A stretch of DNA of 64,000 nt, taken from Clostridium sp. 26_21. GTDB lineage: Bacteria; Bacillota; Clostridia; TANB77; CAG-508. The DNA lies in the NCBI GenBank assembly GCA_001915995.1, contig MNRO01000008.1:1-64000 (forward strand), read 5' to 3'. The stretch's first letter is position 1. Each line of letters opens with the position of its first letter. Under the pieces are notes generated by a model, which worked only from the letters and a program-made list of their open reading frames with translations, did not search any database and was not told where the DNA came from. This document shows positions 8,048-16,152 of this stretch, one piece after another. The position numbers and the translations under genes are program-made.

Positions 8048-9751
8048 ATGATAAAAGGAAAAGGAGTTTCAACAGGTATTGGATTTGGAAACATTGTTAT
8101 TTTAAAAAATGAAATAAGAAAAATAGAAAAAAATATTGTAGAAGATTCAGATGAAGAATTAGAAAGATTTCATAAAGCTCTACAAGAGGTAATAGATGAA
8201 ACTAGTAAAATTTTAGAAAAGGCAACAGGAACAGAAAAAGAAATTATGACAGCATATTTAATGATTATGCAAGATCCATCATTAACTGCAGAAACAGAAA
8301 GTCAAATTAAAAGTTCAAAAGTAAATGCAGAATATGCTACAGAAACAGGATTTAATTCTGTAATACAAATATTTGAAAATATGGATGATGAATATATGGC
8401 TGGAAGAGCTAGAGATATTGCAGATATAAAAGATAGAATAATAGGAAAATTATATAATGAAGAAAAAATAGATTTAAGTAAATTAAAACCTAATACTATA
8501 ATAGTTGCAAAAGAATTGACAACATCAGATACAGCAAAATTAGATTTTAAAAATATATCAGGAATAATTACAGAAGTTGGTGGAGAAAATTCTCATACAT
8601 CAATTATGGCAAGAACACATTTACTTCCAGCAGTAACAAAAGTAGAAAATGCGACAATGATATTAAAAAATGGAGAATATGTAGCTATAAATGGAGAAAA
8701 TGGAGAAATTTTTGAAAATCCAACAGAAGAACAACAACAAAATTTAATAAAAATTCAAAAGAATTTTATTGAAAATAAAGTTGAATTAGAAAAATATAGA
8801 AATTCAGAAAGTAAAACAAAAGACGGATTTAAAGTTGAACTTGTATCAAATATAGGAACACCAGCAGATGTTGAATTAGTCTTAAAAAATACAGCAGAAG
8901 GAATTGGATTATTAAGAAGTGAATTTTTATATATGGATAGTGAAAAAATGCCAACAGAAGAAGAACAATTTAATTCATATAAAGAAGTCGCTGAAAAGAT
9001 GCAAGGAAAACAAGTAATAATAAGAACATTAGATGTTGGAGGAGATAAAGAAATTAAATATTTAAAAATGGAAAAAGAAGCAAATCCATTTTTAGGGTAT
9101 AGAGCAATTAGATTATGCTTAGATAATTCTCAAATATTTAAACCACAAATAAGAGCATTATTAAGAGCAAGTGCATATGGAAATATTGCAATAATGTTCC
9201 CAATGATTTCTTCAATAGAAGAATTGAGAAAAGCAAAAGTAGTTGTAGAAGAATGTAAGAAAGAATTAGATAATGAAGGAAAAGAATATAAAAAAGATAT
9301 AAAAATAGGAATAATGGTAGAAATACCATCTGTAGCAATTATTGCTGAAGAAATTGCAAAAGAATGTGATTTTTTTAGCATAGGAACAAATGACTTAATT
9401 CAATATACAGTAGCAGTAGAAAGAGGAAATGAAAAAATATCAAATTTATATTCAAAATATCATCCAGCAGTTATAAAATTAATAAAATCATCAATAGATG
9501 GTGCGCATAAGGCTGGAATATTTTGTGGGATGTGTGGAGAAGCAGCTGGGGATGAATTATTAATACCATTATTAGTTGGTCTAGGATTAGACGAATTTTC
9601 AATGAATCCTAATAAAATATTAAATTCAAGAAAAATTATTAATATGTTAGATAAAAAAGAATGTGAAAAATTAGCAGAAGAAATATTAAAGTTAGGAACT
9701 ACAAGTGAAGTTGAAGAAAAATTAAAAGAATTTAATAAAAAAATAGTTTAA
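8048..9751 (+). CDS. ptsI: PTS enzyme I (phosphoenolpyruvate-protein phosphotransferase)
   Basis: 567 aa. It takes phosphate from PEP and donates it to HPr. The phospho-His domain carries GGENSHTSIMAR near residues 179-190. The PEP-binding barrel carries GLLRSEFLYMD, FFSIGTNDLIQYT and the C-terminal FCGMCGEAAGD motif with the catalytic Cys. ATG 8048 is chosen over an upstream frame start at 8012 because of AAAGGAATGTGATAAAA just before it. It completes the general PTS set beside its substrate-specific permease. Confidence 0.97.
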   Translation: MIKGKGVSTGIGFGNIVILKNEIRKIEKNIVEDSDEELERFHKALQEVIDETSKILEKATGTEKEIMTAYLMIMQDPSLTAETESQIKSSKVNAEYATETGFNSVIQIFENMDDEYMAGRARDIADIKDRIIGKLYNEEKIDLSKLKPNTIIVAKELTTSDTAKLDFKNISGIITEVGGENSHTSIMARTHLLPAVTKVENATMILKNGEYVAINGENGEIFENPTEEQQQNLIKIQKNFIENKVELEKYRNSESKTKDGFKVELVSNIGTPADVELVLKNTAEGIGLLRSEFLYMDSEKMPTEEEQFNSYKEVAEKMQGKQVIIRTLDVGGDKEIKYLKMEKEANPFLGYRAIRLCLDNSQIFKPQIRALLRASAYGNIAIMFPMISSIEELRKAKVVVEECKKELDNEGKEYKKDIKIGIMVEIPSVAIIAEEIAKECDFFSIGTNDLIQYTVAVERGNEKISNLYSKYHPAVIKLIKSSIDGAHKAGIFCGMCGEAAGDELLIPLLVGLGLDEFSMNPNKILNSRKIINMLDKKECEKLAEEILKLGTTSEVEEKLKEFNKKIV

Positions 9752-9765
9752 AAATTAGTGATATG

Positions 9766-9774
9766 TGCTATAAT
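9766..9774 (+). promoter_or_regulatory. Extended -10 promoter for ldh
   Basis: TGC-TATAAT (9766-9774) is an extended -10; the -35 region 17 bp upstream (GTTTAA) is poor. It could give ldh expression independent of the PTS operon. Confidence 0.5.
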
Positions 9775-9814
9775 TATAATGTTTAAAAACAAGTGGGAAA
9801 GGAATGTGATTTTT

Positions 9815-10768
9815 ATGGATACAAATAAAAAAGTAGTATTAGTAGGAACAGGTTTTGTTGGAATGAGCATGGCATATGCAATGCTAAATCAAGGAGGAAT
9901 AGATGAACTTGTACTAATAGATGTATTAAAAGATAAAGCAAAAGGTGAGGAAATGGATTTATCACATGGATTACCATATGCCCCACAAAAAATGACAATA
10001 AAAGCAGGGGATTATTCAGAATGTAAAGATGCTAATGTAGTTGTTATAACAGCTGGATTACCACAAAAACCAGGACAATCTAGATTAGAATTAGCAGTAG
10101 CAAACACAAAAATAGTGAAAGAAATAACAGAACAAGTAATGGCAAGTGGATTTAACGGAGTATTTATAATTGCAAGTAATCCTGTAGATTTAATGTCATA
10201 TGTTGTTTCAAAAGTGTCAGGACTACCAACATCAAAGGTAATAGGATCTGGAACAGTATTAGATACAGCACGTTTAAGATATTTAATTGCAGAATACTTA
10301 GATGTTTCAAGTAAAAATGTACATGCATATATATTAGGAGAACATGGGGATTCATCATTCGTGCCATGGGAACATTGCTATGTTGGATGTAAAAAAATGG
10401 TTGATATTATGGAAGATAATAATTATCCAATGGAAGATTTAAAGAAAATCCATGATGGAGTATGGAAAGCAGCATATGAAATAATTGATAAAAAGAGAGC
10501 AACATATTATGGAATAGGTATGGCGTTAAATAGATTAGTAAAAGCAGTTTTAAATGATGAAAATGCAATATTAACAGTTTCAACATATCAAAATGGAGAA
10601 TATGAACAAGAAGGCTTATATATAGGAGTTCCAGCAATAATAAATAAAAATGGTGTAAAAGAAATATTGAAATTAAAACTTAGCAAAGAAGACCAAGCAA
10701 AATTTGATCATAGTTGTGACATAATGAAAGAAAATATAAAAAATGAAATTGATCCAATGTTAAAATAA
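9815..10768 (+). CDS. ldh: L-lactate dehydrogenase
   Basis: 317 aa. It reduces pyruvate to L-lactate with NADH, regenerating NAD+ in fermentation. The Rossmann motif VGTGFVGMSMA is near residue 10, and the acidic residue ending the next strand (LIDV) favours NADH. SRLELAVANTKI, IASNPVD and the active-site GEHGDSSFVPWE are typical; the pyruvate-discriminating Gln lies in AGLPQKPGQSR. That loop, with Gln-Lys-Pro-Gly-Gln, favours lactate over malate dehydrogenase. ATG 9815 follows GAAAGGAATGTGATTTTT. Its place after ptsI suggests coupling of sugar uptake to lactate production. Confidence 0.93.
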   Translation: MDTNKKVVLVGTGFVGMSMAYAMLNQGGIDELVLIDVLKDKAKGEEMDLSHGLPYAPQKMTIKAGDYSECKDANVVVITAGLPQKPGQSRLELAVANTKIVKEITEQVMASGFNGVFIIASNPVDLMSYVVSKVSGLPTSKVIGSGTVLDTARLRYLIAEYLDVSSKNVHAYILGEHGDSSFVPWEHCYVGCKKMVDIMEDNNYPMEDLKKIHDGVWKAAYEIIDKKRATYYGIGMALNRLVKAVLNDENAILTVSTYQNGEYEQEGLYIGVPAIINKNGVKEILKLKLSKEDQAKFDHSCDIMKENIKNEIDPMLK

Positions 10769-10772
10769 ATAA

Positions 10773-10803
10773 AAAGCTCTATCATAGTTGGTAGAGCTTT
10801 TTT
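10773..10803 (+). terminator. Intrinsic terminator after ldh
   Basis: Stem AAAGCTCTATCA / TGGTAGAGCTTT with a 4-nt loop and a T-run. Confidence 0.9.
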
Positions 10804-10842
10804 GCTGACAAAATAATAGAAAAATTTTATTAATACATACTA

Positions 10843-10871
10843 TTTACAACTAAAATTCAATATGGTATAAT
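10843..10871 (+). promoter_or_regulatory. Sigma-A promoter
   Basis: TTTACA and TATAAT with a 17-bp spacer, upstream of the gene at 10904. Confidence 0.75.
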
Positions 10872-10903
10872 TCAAATTGTAAAGAAAATTTAGAGGTGAA
10901 AAT

Positions 10904-11875
10904 ATGAATCAAATATTAGATACAGGTGATGAAAAATTTAAATCAAATAAAAATAGTTATGGAAAATATAATGAAACAAAAAGTAAAGCAACCAAAGAAA
11001 GTTCTGCAATAGAAATAAAAAAGATAGTAATATTTTTTTCGATAAGTCTAATATTATTAGGATCATGTTTTATTGTTGGAAGTATTTTTGCAAAAGAAAA
11101 AATAAATCAAGTTGTTGAAGAATCAGCAAGACCAACAATTGATTTTAGCTTTGATGAATATAACAGTTCTGTTGATATTCAAGTAAAACATGTAAAGGGA
11201 ATAAAACAAGTATCATATATATTAAATGAACAAGAAGAAAAATTGATAAATGGAAATGATGAAAAAATAATAAATACTACTGTAAAATTAGATGGTGGAA
11301 AAAATAAGATTGTTGTAAAAGCAATTGATGAAAACGATCACATTGTAGAATATGAACATGAATATACTGTTGGAACATTAGCAGAGATAAAGTTAGAGAA
11401 TGTTGATAATGGAGTTAAATTATCCGTAAAATCTGAAGAAAAAATAAAAAATATAACATATAAATGGGATGATGGAGATGAAAAAGATATTAATGTAAGT
11501 TCAACAGAATATGCAGGCACAATATCTGCTCCAAAAGGAAAACATACATTAAAAGTAGTTGTTGTAGATGAAAAAAATATAAAAACAGAAAAAACACAAG
11601 TTGTAATAGCAGCAACAATACCAGAGATAAAAGTTTCACTAGAATTGAAAGACAATGAATATTATTATGTAATAAATATTTCAGATGAAAATATGTTGAA
11701 AAATGTAAAGATAACATTAGAGGGAGAAGAAAAGATCAATACAGATGTTAATAATAAAACATATTCAACTGAAATAAAATTGCAAAACAATTCATCAAAT
11801 AGAATTGTAATAGAAGCATCAAATGGAAATTTAACTGGATATTCAAAAAAACAGAGACCTTTACCACTAGATTAA
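10904..11875 (+). CDS. Membrane-anchored protein with Ig-like repeats, function unknown
   Basis: 323 aa. A charged N-terminal tail of about 40 residues is followed by one transmembrane segment (about 42-63, VIFFSISLILLGSCFIVGSIF). An extracellular part of about 260 residues contains three or more beta-rich repeats, each with patterns such as KIVVKAIDENDHI and TLKVVVVDEKNIK, typical of bacterial Ig-like domains. I do not recognise a specific family. The GGDEF protein follows 21 nt downstream and probably shares the promoter at 10843, so a link to envelope sensing or adhesion is possible but unproven. Confidence 0.75.
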   Translation: MNQILDTGDEKFKSNKNSYGKYNETKSKATKESSAIEIKKIVIFFSISLILLGSCFIVGSIFAKEKINQVVEESARPTIDFSFDEYNSSVDIQVKHVKGIKQVSYILNEQEEKLINGNDEKIINTTVKLDGGKNKIVVKAIDENDHIVEYEHEYTVGTLAEIKLENVDNGVKLSVKSEEKIKNITYKWDDGDEKDINVSSTEYAGTISAPKGKHTLKVVVVDEKNIKTEKTQVVIAATIPEIKVSLELKDNEYYYVINISDENMLKNVKITLEGEEKINTDVNNKTYSTEIKLQNNSSNRIVIEASNGNLTGYSKKQRPLPLD

Positions 11876-11896
11876 AATTAAGAAATGAGGAAAAAT

Positions 11897-12823
11897 ATGG
11901 CACAAGAAATATATGTAATAGATGATGATGAATCATCTATTCCAATATTTAAAGAATTATTTAAAAATGATAAAGAATTTAAATTTATAGGAGTAAAAAC
12001 AGAACAAATAGATATAACACTAAAAAATATACCTTTTTTGATAATAATAAATGAAGATTCAATTGATAGAGATATTGTTGATTTGTGTAAACAAATTAGA
12101 ACAGATAAAGATAATCAAATTACCCCAATTATTGTAGTGTCATCAAATACAGATAGGTACCATAAGTTGAGTGTATTAGAAGAATCTGTTGAATATTATA
12201 TAAAAAAACCAGTAGATACTGAATATTTGTATTATACAATAAAAAATTTAGATAGGTTATTAAATATGAATAGAAGAGTAAGTCCATTAACAGGATTGCC
12301 TGGAAATGTTCCAATTCATGCAGAATTGAAAAAAAGGATTTCTAATAAAGAAGCATTTTCAGTATTATATTTAGACTTAGATAATTTTAAAGCTTATAAT
12401 GATGTTTATGGTTTTTTAAAAGGAGATCAAATAATAGAATATACAGCAAATGTAATTTTAAAATGTATTCATGAACAGTTTAATGAAAATTATTTTATTG
12501 GTCATATTGGTGGAGATGACTTTATTGCACTTGTACCAACATTAGAAGTTGATAATATTTGTCAATCAATAATTGCTAATTTTGATAGTGGAGTAAACAG
12601 ATTTTTTACTGAAGAAGATATTGAAAAAGGATATATTGAAGTAGCTAATAGAAAAGGAATAATGGAACAATTTGCATTAACCTCTATATCAATTGGTGCA
12701 GTAATTGCAGATAAAGATAGATTTGCTAATATATTGGAAATTGGTGAAGTTGGGGCACAGGTAAAACATGTTGCAAAATCTATTATTGGAAGTAGTTATG
12801 CAATAGATAGAAGACATGAATAA
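11897..12823 (+). CDS. REC-GGDEF protein (diguanylate cyclase-like, variant GGDDF)
   Basis: 308 aa. The N-terminal receiver-like domain (1-120) keeps the acidic cluster DDDE, the Ser pair VVSSN and the Lys of IKKPVD. Where the phosphorylated Asp should be it reads FLIIINEDS, so it is probably a pseudo-receiver. The GGDEF domain (about 135-308) keeps LYLDLDNFKAYNDVYG and the signature site, but as GGDDF instead of GGDEF or GGEEF. No RxxD inhibitory site precedes it. It could make c-di-GMP, bind GTP or c-di-GMP, or be inactive. ATG 11897 follows ATGAGGAAAA; ATG 11885 lies inside that site. Confidence 0.8.
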   Translation: MAQEIYVIDDDESSIPIFKELFKNDKEFKFIGVKTEQIDITLKNIPFLIIINEDSIDRDIVDLCKQIRTDKDNQITPIIVVSSNTDRYHKLSVLEESVEYYIKKPVDTEYLYYTIKNLDRLLNMNRRVSPLTGLPGNVPIHAELKKRISNKEAFSVLYLDLDNFKAYNDVYGFLKGDQIIEYTANVILKCIHEQFNENYFIGHIGGDDFIALVPTLEVDNICQSIIANFDSGVNRFFTEEDIEKGYIEVANRKGIMEQFALTSISIGAVIADKDRFANILEIGEVGAQVKHVAKSIIGSSYAIDRRHE

Positions 12824-12840
12824 AGTTAATATAATAAAAT

Positions 12841-12874
12841 AAAGACCAAGTAGCGTACACGTTACTTGGTCTTT
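12841..12874. terminator. Bidirectional terminator
   Basis: A 12-bp stem AAAGACCAAGTA / TACTTGGTCTTT separates the convergent GGDEF gene (+) and kinase-like gene (-). The minus-strand 3' side reads CTTTATTTTATT, giving a U-rich tract in that direction. Confidence 0.8.
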
Positions 12875-12879
12875 ATTGG

Positions 12880-13512
12880 TTAGAGGTTAAGCAGTTTTTC
12901 GAGCTTAATGCTTACCGCCTCAAACACCTCGTCTGTGGACATCTGAGTAGTGTCCATATAGATGTTTTTGCTTTTGTTGAAGTGAGTAAGAGCGGGATTA
13001 TTCCGGGCTTCGACTTCAGCATATGCACGACGAGTTTCCTGTTCCTGCTTTCCAATGTATTCAGGATACTCAAACTTGTCAGCATCAGGGTCATTGCAAA
13101 TGCGTGCATATGCAGTACGAGCTTCTGCAACCATGTGAACCATAAGGTCACACTTGGGCAAATCACTGATGTGATTGAGCTCAGACACCCAAGAATAGGA
13201 ATAGCCCTGAACTGCACCATGGACAAAACTGTCCAGGAAACAACGCTGCGTGACAACGAAATCATATTCGCCATTCTCAATGATGTCACGCAGGTGAGTA
13301 CCCGCAATGCGATTGTCCAGTGCAAAGAGCAGACGATCAGTATAAGCGTCCTTGCTCTCATTCAAGAGAGTTTTGGTCAAATACTTATCGTGGGGGAAAC
13401 GGTCCCGGTAAACTTTAAATCCCTTATCTTCAAGGAATTTAACGAGATTGTCAACCAAAGTGGTTTTTCCACTTCCGTCTAATCCGGTAACTGCGATCCA
13501 ACGAGTAGTCAT
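12880..13512 (-). CDS. Thymidylate kinase-like P-loop nucleotide kinase, GC-rich and probably acquired
   Basis: 210 aa. Walker A is GLDGSGKTT near residues 10-18. A thymidylate-kinase-like DRLLFALDNR follows. The family's DRY-type motif is replaced by TQRCFLDS. The ending ...MSTDEVFEAVSIKLEKLL also resembles Tmk. It probably phosphorylates a nucleoside monophosphate, but the missing DR motif makes dTMP uncertain. Two coding lines hand-count to 45% and 48% GC against 23% in a neighbouring PHP line, and arginine is often CGT or CGC rather than AGA. ATG 13512 follows GGAGGT. The gene has its own consensus promoter, leader palindrome and terminator. These are signs of recent transfer. Confidence 0.82.
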   Translation of the reverse strand: MTTRWIAVTGLDGSGKTTLVDNLVKFLEDKGFKVYRDRFPHDKYLTKTLLNESKDAYTDRLLFALDNRIAGTHLRDIIENGEYDFVVTQRCFLDSFVHGAVQGYSYSWVSELNHISDLPKCDLMVHMVAEARTAYARICNDPDADKFEYPEYIGKQEQETRRAYAEVEARNNPALTHFNKSKNIYMDTTQMSTDEVFEAVSIKLEKLLNL

Positions 13513-13539
13513 AATGCCATACCTCCAATTTTTTGAGTG

Positions 13540-13569
13540 TTTTACTATTTCGACTCTGAAACAGTAAAA
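13540..13569 (-). promoter_or_regulatory. Inverted repeat in the leader of the kinase-like gene
   Basis: Read on the minus strand, arms TTTTACTGTTTC and GAAATAGTAAAA flank a 6-nt centre (AGAGTC), with one mismatch that can be G-U in RNA. It lies 20-49 nt downstream of the -10 box, so it is either a repressor operator or a leader stem-loop just upstream of the Shine-Dalgarno. Confidence 0.6.
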
Positions 13570-13588
13570 ACAACAGATTAATATATTA

Positions 13589-13617
13589 ATTATATAACAA
13601 AAAATTATAAGTGTCAA
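13589..13617 (-). promoter_or_regulatory. Consensus sigma-A promoter of the kinase-like gene
   Basis: On the minus strand TTGACA (13617-13612) and TATAAT (13594-13589) are spaced by exactly 17 bp. It abuts the stop codon of the PHP gene, so the kinase gene need not rely on read-through. Confidence 0.9.
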
Positions 13618-13620
13618 ATT

Positions 13621-14505
13621 TTATTTAAAAAATTTAACTTTATTTTTCCAAGAATCTAATATTTCATTAGGAATTTGCATATTTCCATAGCCGCAGCCTA
13701 TGTCTACATCAGGTTTTATTGTACCATGGAAATCACTTCCTCCAGAAATGAATAAATTATGTTCTTTACAAATATTTAATAATCTTTCATGTTGATCTTC
13801 TGTGAATGTTGTGTAATAACATTCAATTCCGTCAATTTTATAATTTTGTAAAATATGTTCTAATATAGGTTCAGAATTTTTTTTGTATTCATATATATGA
13901 GGAATAAAAACTAAACCACCAGCCATTCTAACTAAATTACTAGCTGTTTCAAAGTCTGGAACAAAATCGTCCATTTCAACATATAATTTTGTCTTTGGAT
14001 CAGACATATATTGTCTATAAAATATTTTACTAGAATTCCAAGCTTCTTCTGATAATATTTTTTTATTTTCCTCATGTTTTGTTATTTCTTTATGAAAAAA
14101 TGTTGAGGCAAACATGTCTGGTGAGTAGTTTTCTAAACAATTCTTATCTAAAATAATTCCAGCATTAATACATTTATCATATAGTCTTTTTACTTCAATT
14201 TTATTTCTTTCTTCAGCAGGGATGTATACATTTTTTACAAGTTGATTCATTTTTTTATAATCAATACCATAACCTAAAATTTCGATAGGAATATTTAAAG
14301 CTTTTGTATTAAGCTCTATTCCTGGAATAATATGACCATTAAAAAGTGAAGAAATATTTTTATCTTCCAATTCTTCATAAACCAAAGCAGTATTATGATC
14401 TGTTATTGAAATAAAATCTAAATTTTTTTCTTTGCATTTTTTTAAAACTGTACTACAACTTTCAGTTCCATCTGAATAAGTTGTATGCATATGTAAATCT
14501 ATCAT
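13621..14505 (-). CDS. PHP-domain metal-dependent phosphoesterase
   Basis: 294 aa. The PHP motifs are clear: IDLHMHTTYSDGT at the N-terminus, ITDHN near residue 35, GIELN near residue 64, and the C-terminal SGGSDFHG with metal ligands. Relatives of this size (YciV/TrpH-like) hydrolyse small nucleotides such as nucleoside 3',5'-bisphosphates or oligoribonucleotides. I assign only the superfamily. The start follows AAAGGAG on the minus strand. It is transcribed away from mscL from an overlapping divergent promoter. The foreign kinase gene directly follows it. Confidence 0.85.
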   Translation of the reverse strand: MIDLHMHTTYSDGTESCSTVLKKCKEKNLDFISITDHNTALVYEELEDKNISSLFNGHIIPGIELNTKALNIPIEILGYGIDYKKMNQLVKNVYIPAEERNKIEVKRLYDKCINAGIILDKNCLENYSPDMFASTFFHKEITKHEENKKILSEEAWNSSKIFYRQYMSDPKTKLYVEMDDFVPDFETASNLVRMAGGLVFIPHIYEYKKNSEPILEHILQNYKIDGIECYYTTFTEDQHERLLNICKEHNLFISGGSDFHGTIKPDVDIGCGYGNMQIPNEILDSWKNKVKFFK

Positions 14506-14526
14506 ATAAAAATCTCCTTTGAAAAT

Positions 14527-14555
14527 ATAATACCACTTTTATATTGATATGTAAA
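14527..14555 (-). promoter_or_regulatory. Promoter of the PHP gene
   Basis: On the minus strand TTTACA (14555-14550) and TATTAT (14532-14527) with a 17-bp spacer; its -35 abuts the mscL -35. Confidence 0.7.
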
Positions 14556-14572
14556 CAAAAATGTAATATAAT
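14544..14572 (+). promoter_or_regulatory. Promoter of mscL
   Basis: TTGATA (14544-14549) and TATAAT (14567-14572) with a 17-bp spacer. Confidence 0.8.
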
Positions 14573-14634
14573 AATTGCAAATAAAAAATAATATATAAAA
14601 ATTTAATATTTTTTAAAAGAAAGAGGAAAATAAA

Positions 14635-15138
14635 ATGAAGAATGATGATAAAATAAAAGAAGCAAAAGAAGCAATAGAAAAAGCCAAAAAAAAACAAGGA
14701 AAATTTTTAAAAGAATTCAAAGAATTTGCCCTAAGAGGTAATGTATTAGATTTAGCAGTTGGAGTATTAATAGGAAGTGCATTTCAAAGTGTTGTAACAT
14801 CATTTACTAATAATATAATATCTCCGATATTAGGTTGTTTTGGAGGAGTAAACTTTTCAGAATGGGTATTAGAAGTTGGAAAATTAAAATTAACATATGG
14901 TGCATTTTTAACAGACATAATAAACTTTTTAATAATGGCATTTGTAATATTTATGTTAGTAAAAGTTATGAATAAAATAGCAAAAATAGGAGAAAGAGCA
15001 GAAGAACCAAAAGAAGAAACAACCAAAATTTGTCCACATTGTTATAACAAAATAAATATTAAGGCAGATAGATGTCCATATTGCACATCAAAATTAGATG
15101 AAAACTTAGAAAATGTTAAAGATAATCTTAATAAATAA
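14635..15138 (+). CDS. mscL: Large-conductance mechanosensitive channel MscL with C-terminal zinc ribbon
   Basis: 167 aa. An N-terminal Lys/Glu-rich helix of about 25 residues precedes the MscL core: FKEFALRGNVLDLAVGVLIGSAF (amphipathic N-helix and first transmembrane segment), NNIISPILG, and the second transmembrane segment near residues 95-120. The channel opens under membrane tension to release solutes on osmotic downshock. The C-terminal 45 residues contain two CPxC knuckles (CPHC ... CPYC) 14 residues apart, a zinc ribbon absent from the 136-aa E. coli protein. The ribbon would sit at the cytoplasmic bundle. It is transcribed alone from the promoter at 14544. Confidence 0.92.
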   Translation: MKNDDKIKEAKEAIEKAKKKQGKFLKEFKEFALRGNVLDLAVGVLIGSAFQSVVTSFTNNIISPILGCFGGVNFSEWVLEVGKLKLTYGAFLTDIINFLIMAFVIFMLVKVMNKIAKIGERAEEPKEETTKICPHCYNKINIKADRCPYCTSKLDENLENVKDNLNK

Positions 15139-15142
15139 ATGA

Positions 15143-15171
15143 TTGATTTTATTATAATCTTGTGGTAGAAT
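15143..15171 (+). promoter_or_regulatory. Promoter of the Arn-like glycosylation cassette
   Basis: TTGATT and TAGAAT with a 17-bp spacer, 34 bp upstream of the GT2 gene. Confidence 0.65.
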
Positions 15172-15204
15172 GTTTACGAAAAAGGGGAAGGAAGAAAAAC
15201 AAAA

Positions 15205-16152
15205 ATGAAAAAAATATCAATAGTAATACCAGTATATTATAATCATGATAATTTGTTACCACTATATGCAGATTTGAAAGAAAAAGTACTATCAAAATTA
15301 GATAGAGAATATGAATTAATATTTGTAGATGATGGATCAAAAGATGACTCATATTCTGTAATGAAAGAATTAGCCAAAATAGATTCAAATATAAAAACAA
15401 TAAAATTATCAAGAAATTTCGGAGAACATTCTGCAATATTAGCCGGATTGTCACAGTGTACAGGAGATTGTGCAGTAAGAAAAGCAGCAGATTTACAAGA
15501 ACCATCTGAAATGATATTAGATATGATAAAAAAATATGATGAAGGATATAAAGTTGTGTTAGCAACAAGGTCTGATAGGGAAGAACCAATTACACAAAAA
15601 ATGTTTTCAAATTTATATGCTTTTTTAATGAGAAAATTAGCATTACATAATATGCCTAAAGGAGGATTTGATTCATTCTTAATAGATAGACAAGTTATAG
15701 ATTTATTGGTAAAAATGCAAGAGAAAAACACCTCATTAATGAGTCAAATATTATGGGCTGGATTTGAAACAACAACAGTTCCATATGTAAGAAAAAAGAG
15801 AGAAATTGGAAAATCAAGATGGACATTATCTAAAAAAATAAAATTAGTGTATGATTCATTATTAAGTTTTTCATATTTCCCAGTAAAATTAATAACAACA
15901 ACAGGTTTTTTAACATCGTTATTATCATTAATTCTATTAATTGTTATTATTTGCAAAAAAATAACTGGAAAAATAGATGTTGAAGGATATACTTCACTTA
16001 TAATGATAATGCTTATGGGATTTGGAGTAATAATGCTTTCAATTGGAATTATTGGTGAATATTTATGGAGAACATATGATGCTGCAAGAATGAGACCTCC
16101 ATATATTATTGATAAAGTTGAAAAAGGGGAAAAAGAAGATGATGACCAATGA
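15205..16152 (+). CDS. Family 2 glycosyltransferase, ArnC/GtrB type (polyprenyl-phosphate sugar transferase)
   Basis: 315 aa. The N-terminal GT-A domain has SIVIPVYYNHDNL, the metal-binding FVDDGSKDDS, LSRNFGEHSAILAGL and the DLQEP motif that marks the DPM1/GtrB/ArnC branch. Two transmembrane helices near residues 230-290 anchor it. Enzymes of this branch move a sugar from a nucleotide donor to undecaprenyl phosphate on the cytoplasmic face. The next gene overlaps it by 14 nt and encodes a lipid-sugar-dependent transferase, which supports this role. The sugar is not determined by the sequence. Confidence 0.88.
   Translation: MKKISIVIPVYYNHDNLLPLYADLKEKVLSKLDREYELIFVDDGSKDDSYSVMKELAKIDSNIKTIKLSRNFGEHSAILAGLSQCTGDCAVRKAADLQEPSEMILDMIKKYDEGYKVVLATRSDREEPITQKMFSNLYAFLMRKLALHNMPKGGFDSFLIDRQVIDLLVKMQEKNTSLMSQILWAGFETTTVPYVRKKREIGKSRWTLSKKIKLVYDSLLSFSYFPVKLITTTGFLTSLLSLILLIVIICKKITGKIDVEGYTSLIMIMLMGFGVIMLSIGIIGEYLWRTYDAARMRPPYIIDKVEKGEKEDDDQ

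Noticed and set aside
12982..13482. Plus-strand open frame of 166 codons across the kinase-like gene
   Set aside because: It is opposite a well-supported P-loop kinase with its own promoter and ribosome site; the plus frame has no Shine-Dalgarno and no family pattern.
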